Made by a program: the position numbers and the translations under genes. This document shows, one piece after another, positions 35,911 through 44,263 of a DNA stretch of 64,000 nt. Location: the NCBI RefSeq assembly GCF_001431425.1, contig NZ_LDJG01000005.1, forward strand, positions 186,001 through 250,000, in the 5' to 3' direction. The notes below the pieces were generated by a model that searched no databases, was not told the DNA's origin, and saw only the letters and a program-made list of their open reading frames with translations. The DNA comes from Stenotrophomonas nitritireducens. Its GTDB lineage: Bacteria; Pseudomonadota; Gammaproteobacteria; Xanthomonadales; Xanthomonadaceae. How positions within the stretch are numbered: the first letter of the stretch is position 1; each line of letters starts with the position of its first letter.

Positions 35911-37359
35911 ATGAACGCCATTCCCGCCCGGCCCCGCCGCCGGCGCCTCGCCCGGGCCTGCTGGTCCTTCCTGCTTGCCGCGCCGCTGTGCGCGGGGCCG
36001 GCCTTCGCGCTCGGCGCGGCCAGCGCTTCGGCGCAGGACTACGCCGGCGTGATCGGCCTGCGCGAGGACTACCTCTCGGCCGCGCACTGGATCGCCCAGC
36101 TGTCCGATCCGGACCGGGTGATCCTCGACCGCGCCGGCATCGCCGCGCAGAACGCGCGCATGCGCCAGCTCGACGGCTCCATCCACGACCTGCGCGCCCT
36201 GCCCGCCACCGTGACCCGCAGCTTCGTGCGCGGGCAGATCGAGGCGATTTCGCGTCCGCCGACCCGCACGCTGTATGACGTGCAGGGCAAGGAAATCGGC
36301 GCGGCGCAGCTGCGCGCCATTACCGACAACCTCGCGCTCGGCCGCGTCGCCGACAAGCGCCCGCTGCAGTACGGCCTGGTCGTGCACCGCGCCGCGCTGC
36401 GCGCCTTCCCCACCGGCCTGCGCGCGTTCTCCAGCAGCGACGACACCGACATCGACCGCTTCCAGGAATCGGCGCTGTTCCCCGGCGACGCCGTGGCGGT
36501 ACTGCACGAAAGCGCGGACGGCGACTGGCTGTTCGTCGCCAGCGAGCGCTATGTGGCCTGGGTCGAGAAGCGCTTCGTCGGCATCGGCGACGCCGCGCAG
36601 GTCTTCGGCTACGGCGCCGGCGGCCCGCACCGGGTGATCACCGGCGCCACCGCCACCACCGCCTATACGCCGGAGGAACCGCGCGTCTCGCGCCTGCAGC
36701 TGGACATGGGCGTGCGCGTGCCGGTACTGGCCGACTGGCCGGCGCTGGAACCGGTCAACGGCCAGCAGGGCCATGCCGCGCATGTCATCCAGTTGCCGGT
36801 ACGCAACGACGACGGCAGCCTGGCGCTGGTGCCGGCGCTGCTGCCGCGTTCGCAGGACAGCAGCGACGACTACCTGGCGCTGACCCCGCGCAACCTGCTC
36901 GACCAGGCCTTCAAATTCCTTGGCGAACGCTACGGCTGGGGCCACTCCTACGACACCCGCGACTGCAGCGGCTTCGTCTCCGAGGTCTACCGCAGCTTCG
37001 GCGTGCTGCTGCCGCGCAACACCAGCGCGCAGGCGGTGAGCCCGGCGCTGGACCGCATCGCCTTCGGCGAGAAGGACGGCAAGGCCCGGCGCGACGCGGC
37101 AGTGGACGCGCTGCAGGTCGGCGACCTGGTCTACATCCCCGGCCATGTGATGATGACCATCGGCCATGCCGACGGCATGGCCTGGATGATCCACGATACC
37201 TCCGGTGGCAGCTGGTTCGCCGCCGACGGCAAGCGGGTTCCCGCCCACCTCAATGGCGTCTCGGTGACGCCGCTGCAGCCGATGATGGCCAGCGACACCG
37301 CCAGCTACGTCGACCGCATCACCAACATCCAGCGTATCCGCCCGCATACCGCCAAATGA
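35911..37359 (+). CDS. Exported NlpC/P60 gamma-D-glutamyl-DAP endopeptidase with SH3-like domain
   Basis: 482-aa secreted cysteine peptidase expected to cut D-Glu-DAP bonds in murein peptides. The catalytic domain (about 325-480) has Cys352 (TRDCSGFVSEVYR) and His412 (PGHVMMTIGH), with a further His428 (MIHDTSGGSW). Upstream (about 175-300) lie SH3-like segments (ALFPGDAVAVLHESADGDWL, YVAWVEKRFVG), as in YkfC-type enzymes. A signal peptide spans residues 1-42 (AAPLCAGPAFALGAASASAQ). ATG 35911 has GAGGGAG upstream. Its stop overlaps the epimerase start (ATGA): the YkfC/YkfB-like pairing yields L-Ala-D-Glu, the epimerase substrate. Confidence 0.92.
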   Translation: MNAIPARPRRRRLARACWSFLLAAPLCAGPAFALGAASASAQDYAGVIGLREDYLSAAHWIAQLSDPDRVILDRAGIAAQNARMRQLDGSIHDLRALPATVTRSFVRGQIEAISRPPTRTLYDVQGKEIGAAQLRAITDNLALGRVADKRPLQYGLVVHRAALRAFPTGLRAFSSSDDTDIDRFQESALFPGDAVAVLHESADGDWLFVASERYVAWVEKRFVGIGDAAQVFGYGAGGPHRVITGATATTAYTPEEPRVSRLQLDMGVRVPVLADWPALEPVNGQQGHAAHVIQLPVRNDDGSLALVPALLPRSQDSSDDYLALTPRNLLDQAFKFLGERYGWGHSYDTRDCSGFVSEVYRSFGVLLPRNTSAQAVSPALDRIAFGEKDGKARRDAAVDALQVGDLVYIPGHVMMTIGHADGMAWMIHDTSGGSWFAADGKRVPAHLNGVSVTPLQPMMASDTASYVDRITNIQRIRPHTAK

Positions 37360-38453
37360 AGATCACCGACATCGAACTGGGCATGCTGCGCGTGCCCCTG
37401 AAAACCCCGTTCAAGACCGCGCTGCGCACCGTCGAATCGGTCGAGGACATCGTGGTACTGGTGCGCACCGACAGCGGCCACACCGGCTACGGCGAGGCGC
37501 CGGCCACCGCGGTGATCACCGGCGACACACACGGCTCGATCATCGAAGCCATCAACAACTTCATCAAGCCGCGCCTGATCGGCGAGGACATCGCCAACCT
37601 CAACCGCATCTGCGGGCTGGTGCAGTCCTCGCTGGAGCGCAATACCAGCGCCAAGGCGGCGGTGGAGATCGCCATCTACGACCTGTGGGCGCAGCTGCAC
37701 GGCGCACCGCTGTACCAGATGCTCGGCGGCGGCGACCCGGTGATCACCACCGACATCACCATCAGCGTGGACTACATCGACAAGATGGTGGCCGACTCGC
37801 TGTCGGCGATCGAACGCGGCTTCGAGTCGCTGAAGATCAAGGTCGGCAAGGACATCGGCCTGGATATCGAGCGGGTCAAGGCGATCCATGCCGCGGTCGA
37901 AGGGCGCGCCCTGCTGCGCCTGGACGCCAACCAGGGCTGGACCGCCAAGCAGGCGGTCTACGCCATGAACGCGCTGGAGAACGCCGGCGTGGTGCTGGAA
38001 CTGCTGGAGCAGCCGGTCAAGGCCGCCGACATCGACGGCATGAAGTACGTCACCGAGCGGGTCAACACGCCGGTGATGGCCGACGAGAGCGTGTTCGGCC
38101 CGCACCAGGTGTTCGACCTGATCCACCAGCGCGCGGCGGACATCATCAACATCAAGCTGATGAAGACCGGCGGCCTCTCCAACGCGATCAAGGTCGCCGA
38201 CATCGCTTCGCTGTACGGCATCCCCTGCATGATCGGCTGCATGCTCGAGTCGAGCATCAGCGTTGCCGCAGCGGTGCACCTGGCGGTGGCCAAGGCGGGC
38301 GCGATCACCAAGGTGGACCTGGACGGACCATCACTGAGCCTGTTCAACCCGGTCAATGGCGGGGTGATCTTCAACGAATCGGAGATCAGCATCACCGATG
38401 CGCCGGGGCTGGGCATCACCGAGGTACGCGGGCTGGAGATGCTGAAGGCATGA
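37356..38453 (+). CDS. L-Ala-D/L-Glu epimerase (dipeptide epimerase)
   Basis: Enolase-superfamily enzyme (365 aa) converting L-Ala-D-Glu to L-Ala-L-Glu so that ordinary peptidases can finish murein-peptide breakdown. Catalytic Lys160 and Lys162 (LKIKVG), metal ligands Asp190 (LRLDANQGW), Glu218 (LLEQP) and Asp243 (MADES), and base Lys267 (NIKLMKTGG) are all present. The specificity pair Asp321-Leu-Asp323 (KVDLDGP) that holds the dipeptide amino group is in place, at positions matching the Bacillus enzyme as I recall it. There is no signal peptide, so it is cytoplasmic. It is coupled to the NlpC/P60 gene by a four-base overlap. Confidence 0.95.
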   Translation: MKITDIELGMLRVPLKTPFKTALRTVESVEDIVVLVRTDSGHTGYGEAPATAVITGDTHGSIIEAINNFIKPRLIGEDIANLNRICGLVQSSLERNTSAKAAVEIAIYDLWAQLHGAPLYQMLGGGDPVITTDITISVDYIDKMVADSLSAIERGFESLKIKVGKDIGLDIERVKAIHAAVEGRALLRLDANQGWTAKQAVYAMNALENAGVVLELLEQPVKAADIDGMKYVTERVNTPVMADESVFGPHQVFDLIHQRAADIINIKLMKTGGLSNAIKVADIASLYGIPCMIGCMLESSISVAAAVHLAVAKAGAITKVDLDGPSLSLFNPVNGGVIFNESEISITDAPGLGITEVRGLEMLKA

Positions 38454-38534
38454 CCGGCATGGCGACGGCAACCCACCTTGTTGCTGTCGCCCTTCCTCCC
38501 GGGTGCACCGCACCCGAGGAAGCCAGGAAAAATG

Positions 38535-38600
38535 CCCCTGCCCCTGCCCCTGCCCTTGCCCTTGCCCTTGCCCTTGCCGTTGCCGTTGCCGTTGCCGTTG
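38535..38600. repeat. Graded hexanucleotide array (3 CCCCTG, 4 CCCTTG, 4 CCGTTG)
   Basis: Eleven tandem hexamers that change by single bases in blocks, ending with the CCGTTG type, which is the same unit as the GTTGCC array at 9845-9904. As there, a mosaic repeat follows directly, beginning CCCGTGATTTTG. The block structure suggests expansion from successive point variants. It is intergenic, 80 bases after the epimerase stop. Confidence 0.92.
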
Positions 38601-38870
38601 CCCGTGATTTTGCCCTTCGGCTTTTGACCTTCCCGGCCGTAGAGCGAGCCGAGCACCGCAGCGGGCCGAGGGGCGAAGAGGCGCACGTGTCTGAGCGAAG
38701 CGAGTTGTGCGCCGTCCCCTCGGCACGCGAGGAGCGCAGGGGACCGGCGGGCGCAGCCCGACGGATCGCGGCCCGGCCCGTGTTTCTTTGGGCTACCTTT
38801 TCTTTGCACGAGCAAAGAAAAGTAGCTCGCACCCCGAAAGGGGGGCGAAAGCTCTTGATCCTGCTTCAGC
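38601..38870 (+). repeat. Mosaic intergenic repeat, copy C
   Basis: Shares with copy A the opening GTGATTTTG and GGCTTTTGA modules and the hairpin CTTTTCTTTGC-ACGA-GCAAAGAAAAG (38797-38822, perfect 11-bp arms), followed by AGTAGCTCGC and GGGGCGAAAGCTC. The central section differs from copy A (GAGCGAAGCGAGTT and similar small inverted repeats), so copies are mosaics. With copy B it fills most of the gene-free stretch 38454-39261. Confidence 0.75.
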
Positions 38871-38929
38871 CGTTACTCCAGCTTTTCAATACAAACGACA
38901 ACAGCCAAAGCACCGGCACAAAGCCAAAG

Positions 38930-39175
38930 CTGAAGCTTGAAAGCAGAGCTTTCACTCCTGCTTCGCAGGAGCGAGCCACCTTGACCAGCCATTCGGCTGT
39001 TGAAAAAGCCCCTCTTTGCTCGTGCAAAGAAACGTGGCCCAAAGAAAGCACGACGTGCATCCATGCACGTCGCCCCTCCCGGGGCCTTATCCGTCGGCTC
39101 CGTCGCTGCGGAGGGGAACCCGGAAAGTCAAAAGCCGGAACAACAACCGAAGCACAAGCAACAACCTCAGTATTC
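38930..39175 (-). repeat. Mosaic intergenic repeat, copy B (inverted)
   Basis: Inverted relative to copies A and C. It carries the exact complement of the 27-base module of copy A (here 39086-39112), the TTGACCAGCCATTCGGCTGT arm (from 38981), the GCAAAGA hairpin and a 10-bp hairpin CGACGTGCAT / ATGCACGTCG (39051-39072). Copies C and B thus face each other across about 60 bases. The last 85 bases before the RpiR gene hold no recognisable repeat and should contain its promoter. Confidence 0.78.
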
Positions 39176-39261
39176 CCTGCACTCTCGGCATCGCGCCGAA
39201 AGACCTTACGACCCCCAGCAAATCCTTTTAGAGTCACCCCATCACAGCCGACATCCCACCC

Positions 39262-40116
39262 ATGCCACCCCTGGTAAAAATCCGCTCCGAACGCGAACAG
39301 ATGTCAGCGATCGAACGGCGCATCGCCGACTTCATCCTCGACAACGCCCACCTGCTGCGCGACTACTCGTCCCAGCAGCTCGCCAACGCCCTGGGCATCA
39401 GCCAGTCGAGCGTGGTCAAGTTCAGCCAGAAACTGGGGTTCAAGGGCTACCCGGACCTGAAATACTCGGTCGGCGCGGCGGTGGCGCTGGCCAACAACAG
39501 CAACGGCGACGTCACCGAATGGCCGCCGGAGAGCGACCCGCACGGCTATCTGCAGGTCGCCGACGGCCTGCGCCGCAGCAAGGCCGCGGCCGAGGAGGAG
39601 ACCCGCGTCGCCAATCCGCAGGAGGAAGTCGAGGCGGTGATCGCGCTGATCGACGCCGCGCCCAAGGTGTTCGTCTACGGCCTGGGCGACGACGGCCTGT
39701 ACGCGCGCGAGTTCGCCATGCGCCTGGCGCTGCTGGGCATCCTCACCGTGCAGCACGCCGACCCGATCCTGATGACCGCCAACCTGTCGGCCGCGCGTCC
39801 CGGCGACGTGCTGCTGGTGTTCTCCGAATTCGGCAAGCTGCCACAACTGTGGCAGCTTTCGCGCCAGTTCCAGGAAATGGGCGGAAAGGTCGTCTCGATC
39901 ACCCGCCACACCGCCAACCCGCTGCGCGCGCACGCCGATGCCTCGCTGGCGATCTGCGCGCACGACCCGCAGCCGCCGGTGGCGCAACTGCTGTACCGTT
40001 GTTCGCTGCAGTACCTGCTGGATTTCGTGTTCGTGCTGCTGTGCCATGCCAACTCCGACCGCCAGCGCCAACTGGCGTTGAACCAGGAACGCATCCAGCA
40101 GTTGATCGACAACTGA
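39262..40116 (+). CDS. RpiR-family transcriptional regulator (HTH + SIS)
   Basis: 284-aa MurR/RpiR-type regulator. The N-terminal HTH_6 (1-77) includes IERRIADFILDN and the recognition helix region QQLANALGISQSSVVKFSQK. The C-terminal SIS domain (about 118-260) has VFVYGLGDDG and VLLVFSEFGK, which usually bind a sugar phosphate. In E. coli the relative MurR senses MurNAc-6-phosphate, which fits the MurQ-like gene in this locus. It is followed after 17 bases by the L,D-transpeptidase gene. It is the best candidate for the factor binding the paired motifs at 27256-27306 and 35841-35888. The start ATG 39262 lacks a strong ribosome-binding site. Confidence 0.9.
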   Translation: MPPLVKIRSEREQMSAIERRIADFILDNAHLLRDYSSQQLANALGISQSSVVKFSQKLGFKGYPDLKYSVGAAVALANNSNGDVTEWPPESDPHGYLQVADGLRRSKAAAEEETRVANPQEEVEAVIALIDAAPKVFVYGLGDDGLYAREFAMRLALLGILTVQHADPILMTANLSAARPGDVLLVFSEFGKLPQLWQLSRQFQEMGGKVVSITRHTANPLRAHADASLAICAHDPQPPVAQLLYRCSLQYLLDFVFVLLCHANSDRQRQLALNQERIQQLIDN

Positions 40117-40133
40117 TAGCCGGAGCCGTCGCC

Positions 40134-40910
40134 ATGTCTTCCCTGTTACGTTCCTTCGCCCGGCGCCTGCTGCCGTCGCTGTCCGCCATGGCCCTGATCG
40201 GCGCCGCCTCCGCCGCGCCGCCGGACACGCCGGTGCACGACGCGCGCCAGTTGGTGGTCGTCACCACCCCGTCGTGGGACACGCCGTCGGGCCACCTGCA
40301 GGCCTACGAACGCACCGCCGATGGCTGGCGCGCGCATGGCGCCGGCTTCGACGTGGCGCTCGGCCGCAACGGCAGCGCCTGGGGACTGGGCCGGCATCCG
40401 GCGCAGCAGGACGGCCCGCAGAAACGCGAGGGCGATGGCCGCAGCCCGGCCGGCGTGTTCGGCATCGGCGAGGCCTTCGGCTACGCGCCGCGCATCGACA
40501 GCGCGATGCCCTACCAGCCGATGCTGGCCACCAGCTACTGCATGGATGTCCCCGATTCGCCGCTGTACAACCGCATCGTCGATGCCGAGGCCGTGGGCAG
40601 CGACGCCGTGGAGGGCTCCAGCGAGCCGATGCGCCTGGACCTGCACAACAAAGGCGACCGCCGCTACCGCGAAGGCTTCGTGATCGAGCACAACCCCAGG
40701 GCCGAGCCCGGCCAGGGCAGCTGCATCTTCGCCCACCTGTGGCGGCAGAGCGGCGAGGCGACCGCCGGCTGCACCGCGATGGAACCGGAGCGCATGGAAG
40801 CCCTGCTCGGCTGGCTGGACCCGGCGGCGCATCCGCTGTTCGTGCTGCTGCCCGAGGCGGACTACGCGCGCCTGCACGAAAGCTGGGACCTGCCGGCGCG
40901 CATGCCCTAG
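40134..40910 (+). CDS. Exported L,D-transpeptidase-family protein (YkuD fold)
   Basis: 258-aa secreted protein with a signal ending near ASAAP and a YkuD catalytic domain. The active-site pattern is His201 (FAHLWRQSG), then AGC with Cys213 (TAGCTAM), preceded by the substrate-framing RSPAGVFGIGEAFG. L,D-transpeptidases form or cleave DAP-DAP or lipoprotein links in murein; YafK/DpaA-like members act as amidases that release Braun-type lipoprotein. Which activity applies is not decidable here. It lies 17 bases after the RpiR gene, in the same transcript. A small hairpin (CGCCGCG / CGCGGCG, 40998-41014) follows before the symporter. Confidence 0.85.
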   Translation: MSSLLRSFARRLLPSLSAMALIGAASAAPPDTPVHDARQLVVVTTPSWDTPSGHLQAYERTADGWRAHGAGFDVALGRNGSAWGLGRHPAQQDGPQKREGDGRSPAGVFGIGEAFGYAPRIDSAMPYQPMLATSYCMDVPDSPLYNRIVDAEAVGSDAVEGSSEPMRLDLHNKGDRRYREGFVIEHNPRAEPGQGSCIFAHLWRQSGEATAGCTAMEPERMEALLGWLDPAAHPLFVLLPEADYARLHESWDLPARMP

Positions 40911-41040
40911 GAGCGCTGCTGCCAGGCGACGACGTGTTCCCGTTCCAATCCCCGCGCATGGATGTGCGGCCATGGCAGAGCGATCTGCATGAAGCCCCGC
41001 CGCGCATCGCGGCGCGTTCCCACCCCCTTTACTGGCATCC

Positions 41041-42309
41041 ATGACCACATCCACCCGACGCTTCCGGCTCTCCGCTCCCGTCAAAGTGCTGATCTCGCTG
41101 CTGGTCGGCGCGGTGGTCGGCCTCACGCTCACCCATCACGACCCGGTGCTCGCGCTGCAGGTCGCCGACTTCGCCCGGCCGATCGGCCGCCTGTGGCTCA
41201 ACGCGCTGCAGATGACGGTGGTGCCGCTGGTTACCGCGCTGGTGATCGTCGGCGTCAACACCGCCAGCAACGCCGCCGCGTCCGGGCGTACCGCGCGCAA
41301 CGCGATCCTGGTGTTCATCGTGCTGCTGGTCGCCGCGGCCAGCTTCTCGGCGGTGATCACGCCGGCGCTGCTCGGGCTGGTGCCGCACGACAGCGCCACC
41401 ATGCAGACCTTCCGCGCCGCCCTGCATGCGCCGGAGAACCTGTCCAAGGCGCCGAGCGCCGCGCAGTGGATCTCCTCGCTGATCCCCAGCAACGTGCTGG
41501 CCGTGGCCTCGGCCAACGCGATGCTGCCACTGGTGGTGTTCGCCATGTTCTTCGGCTTCGCGCTGAGCCGGCAGGACACCGAGCGCCGCGACCGCATCCT
41601 GGAGATCATCAAGATCGTCGGCGACACCATGATCACCATCGTGCGCTGGGTGCTGTGGGCCGCACCGCTGGGCGTGTTCGCGCTGGTGCTGGTGGTCTGC
41701 GCCGAGGTCGGCATGAGCGTGCTCGGCATCCTCGGCTACTACATCCTGCTGATGTGCGTGGTCTACATCCTGATCACCCTGCTGCTGTACGTGGTGGCGA
41801 TGCTGGCCGCGCGCGAGGGCCTGCGCCGCTTCGCCGCCGCGCTGGTGCCGGTGCAGGTCATCGCCGGCAGCACACAGTCGTCGCTGGCCTCGCTGCCGGC
41901 GATGATCGACAGCGCGCGCAACCGCCTGGGCTACCCCGCCGCGCTGACTTCGCTGGTGCTGCCGATGGCGGTCTCGCTGTTCCGCGTGACCAGCCCCGCG
42001 CAGTACATCGCCGTGGCCAGCTTCATCGCCTGGCTGTACGGCATCGACATCACCTTCTCCCAGTACGCGGTGGCGGTGCTGCTGGCCGCGGCCATCAGCA
42101 TGGGTTCCACCGGCCTGCCGGGCCAGGCCAACTTCATGACCAACAACATGCCGGTCACCCAGAGCATGGGCCTGCCGGTGGAACCGCTGGGCGTGCTGCT
42201 GGCGGTGGATACCATTCCCGACGTGTTCTGCACCATCGGCAACACCACCGGCGACATGACCGCGACCTCGATCGTGGCCAAGCGCATGGCGCCGCCCGAC
42301 GAGGCCTGA
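41041..42309 (+). CDS. Dicarboxylate/amino acid:cation symporter (GltP/DctA family)
   Basis: Inner-membrane secondary transporter (422 aa, 8 TM plus two re-entrant loops). Family features are the serine-rich hairpin around IAGSTQSSLASLPAM, the substrate/cation-binding segment FLVTSPAQYI-like (here FRVTSPAQYIAVASF), and the NTTGDMTAT segment near the C-terminus that contacts the substrate carboxylates and amino group. It carries glutamate, aspartate or C4-dicarboxylates with H+ or Na+. Placed 130 bases after the L,D-transpeptidase, it may recover glutamate freed from murein peptides. The ribosome-binding site is poor. A hairpin follows the stop. Confidence 0.9.
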   Translation: MTTSTRRFRLSAPVKVLISLLVGAVVGLTLTHHDPVLALQVADFARPIGRLWLNALQMTVVPLVTALVIVGVNTASNAAASGRTARNAILVFIVLLVAAASFSAVITPALLGLVPHDSATMQTFRAALHAPENLSKAPSAAQWISSLIPSNVLAVASANAMLPLVVFAMFFGFALSRQDTERRDRILEIIKIVGDTMITIVRWVLWAAPLGVFALVLVVCAEVGMSVLGILGYYILLMCVVYILITLLLYVVAMLAAREGLRRFAAALVPVQVIAGSTQSSLASLPAMIDSARNRLGYPAALTSLVLPMAVSLFRVTSPAQYIAVASFIAWLYGIDITFSQYAVAVLLAAAISMGSTGLPGQANFMTNNMPVTQSMGLPVEPLGVLLAVDTIPDVFCTIGNTTGDMTATSIVAKRMAPPDEA

Positions 42310-42323
42310 CCTCGCCGCGGAAC

Positions 42324-42344
42324 GCGGGGCAGCCACTGCCCCGC
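42324..42344 (+). terminator. Hairpin after the symporter gene
   Basis: Perfect 9-bp stem GCGGGGCAG / CTGCCCCGC with a CCA loop, 15 bases after the stop. There is no T-tract, so it may be a Rho-independent-like pause or a 3' stabiliser. Confidence 0.5.
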
Positions 42345-42467
42345 ATCGTCGCGCGAGTCCCTCCGCGCGGCCCACGGCGCCGTGATGGCATGGCCTGGCG
42401 TGCCTCGCATGCCGCCTTCGCCTAAGGTGTGGCCTGTCGCCACCCGCTTCCCGCCCCGGAGAACGCC

Positions 42468-43613
42468 ATGCCCCGCTCCCTGCTGCTCAGCCTGGCCCTT
42501 GGCCTGGCTCCCCTCCTGTCCACCAGCGCCTGCGCCGCGGACCCCGCCGCCGAGGCGGCGGTCAAGCCGGCGCAGTGGCCGTTCGCCGCCACCGAGGCCG
42601 CGCGCTTCGACGAGCCGTGGGCGATGGCGTTCCTGCCCGACCGCAGCCTGCTGGTCACCGAGAAGGCCGGCAAGCTGGTCCACTTCGATCCGGCCAGCGG
42701 CCGCCGCCACGAGATCGCCGGCGTGCCGAAGGTCGCCTACGGCGGCCAGGGCGGCTTCGGCGACGTGGCACTGCATCCGCATTTCGCCCGCAACGGGCTG
42801 GTCTATTACAGCTACGCCGAAGAAGGGGCGAACGATACTCGCGGCGCCGCGGTGGCGCGCGCGAAGCTGGTGCTCGATGCCGGCGGCGGCGGCCGCCTGG
42901 CCGATGCGCAGGTGATCTGGCGGCAGACGCCGAAGGTAAGCGGCAACGGCCACTATGGGCACCGGCTGCTGTTCGGGCCCGACGGCAAGCTTTGGATCAG
43001 CTCCAGCGAACGGCAGAAGTTCGACCCGGCGCAGGACATGGGCGGCAACCTCGGCAAGATCATCCGCCTCAACGACGACGGCAGCGTGCCAGCCGACAAC
43101 CCGTTCGCCGCGCAGGGCTCGCCTGCCGACCAGGTGTGGTCGCTCGGCCACCGCAACATCCTCGGCCTGGCCTTCGACGCGCGCGGGCGGCTGTGGGAAG
43201 ACGAGATGGGTCCGAAGGGCGGCGACGAACTGAACCTGATCCAGCGCGGCGGCAACTATGGCTACCCGCTGGTCTCCAACGGCGACCATTACGACGGCCG
43301 CAGCATTCCCGACCACGACACCCGCCCGGAATTCGTCGCGCCCAAGGTCAGCTGGACGCCGGTGATCTCCCCGTCCAGCCTGATCATCTACAACGGCGCG
43401 CTGTTCCCGCAGTGGCGCGGCAACGCCTTCATCGGCGGGCTGTCGTCGCAGTCGCTGGTACGCATCGCCTTCGACGGCGACAGCGCGCGCGAAGCCGAGC
43501 GTTTCGACATGGGCAAGCGCATCCGCGCGGTGGTGCAGGGCCCGGATGGCGCGTTGTGGCTGCTGGAAGACGGCAGCAATGCGCGGCTGCTCAAGCTGAC
43601 GCCGCGCGGGTAA
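42468..43613 (+). CDS. PQQ-dependent aldose sugar dehydrogenase-like protein (YliI/Asd)
   Basis: Periplasmic six-bladed beta-propeller oxidoreductase (381 aa) of the soluble glucose-dehydrogenase family. A signal ([20 protein letters not shown]) precedes [20 protein letters not shown], the catalytic-base histidine region [26 protein letters not shown], and the hallmark [13 protein letters not shown] that binds PQQ and calcium. GGAG seven bases before ATG 42468 decides the start. It would oxidise aldose sugars at C1, passing electrons to the respiratory chain. No PQQ biosynthesis gene is present in the window. Confidence 0.9.
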   Translation: MPRSLLLSLALGLAPLLSTSACAADPAAEAAVKPAQWPFAATEAARFDEPWAMAFLPDRSLLVTEKAGKLVHFDPASGRRHEIAGVPKVAYGGQGGFGDVALHPHFARNGLVYYSYAEEGANDTRGAAVARAKLVLDAGGGGRLADAQVIWRQTPKVSGNGHYGHRLLFGPDGKLWISSSERQKFDPAQDMGGNLGKIIRLNDDGSVPADNPFAAQGSPADQVWSLGHRNILGLAFDARGRLWEDEMGPKGGDELNLIQRGGNYGYPLVSNGDHYDGRSIPDHDTRPEFVAPKVSWTPVISPSSLIIYNGALFPQWRGNAFIGGLSSQSLVRIAFDGDSAREAERFDMGKRIRAVVQGPDGALWLLEDGSNARLLKLTPRG

Positions 43614-43662
43614 TCCACGGCAGTCCGCACGACGGGCCATCCGCGCGCGGCGGGCCGCGCTC

Positions 43663-44157
43663 CTACGCTTTCTGGCGCATGCGCAGGTGCAGGCCGATGG
43701 CCTGCACCAGTCCGTAGCAGACCAGGGCGGCGGCCAGGCCCAGGGTCAGCGGACTGGCGTTGGCCGCGCCCGGCGCCATGCCCTGGCTGAAGGCGCCGTC
43801 ATGCCAGCGCCAGGCCAGGCGTGCGACCAGCAGTACCGACAGCGCGCCGCCGATCCAGGGATTGGGCGTGTAGCCGGGCCGGCCTTCGCGCACATCGAAA
43901 CGCGTGTGCTTCAGCGCGAACACGCCCAGCCCGATGCCGGCCAGCGCGCCCACGGCCATGCCGGCGGCCACGTGCGGCACGAAGGCCACCGCCAGTCCGA
44001 GCATCGCCGCCACCAGCACCAGGATCGCGATGCGTACCAGCGTGCGGCGCGGTTGCCAGGCTTGCCAGCCGAAGTGGCGGCGGAGGCGGCGGTAGTACAG
44101 CCAGCCGAAACCAGCGGTCATCAGCCACGGCAGGTAGGTGGGCATCGGTGCAGGCAT
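43663..44157 (-). CDS. Integral membrane protein, CcdC/DUF1453-like
   Basis: 164-aa protein with about four TM helices: near 5-20, 38-62 (LVRIAILVLVAAMLGLAVAF), 64-82 (AAGMAVGALAGIGLGVFALK) and 135-155. The signature between helices, KHTRFDVREGRPGYTPNPWIG, resembles the DUF1453/CcdC family. ATG 44157 is preceded by GGAGAT. It is convergent with the sugar dehydrogenase gene and separated from the GH3 gene stop by about 100 bases. Function unknown. Confidence 0.7.
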   Translation of the reverse strand: MPAPMPTYLPWLMTAGFGWLYYRRLRRHFGWQAWQPRRTLVRIAILVLVAAMLGLAVAFVPHVAAGMAVGALAGIGLGVFALKHTRFDVREGRPGYTPNPWIGGALSVLLVARLAWRWHDGAFSQGMAPGAANASPLTLGLAAALVCYGLVQAIGLHLRMRQKA

Positions 44158-44263
44158 CGGCGGATCTCCGGCGGGCGCGGCGACAGCATCGCACGCCCGC
44201 CGCCCGCATCAAGATGCCGGTCGTCACCCGTCCCCGCCCGGCACGCGGGCCGGAGGTACGCGC

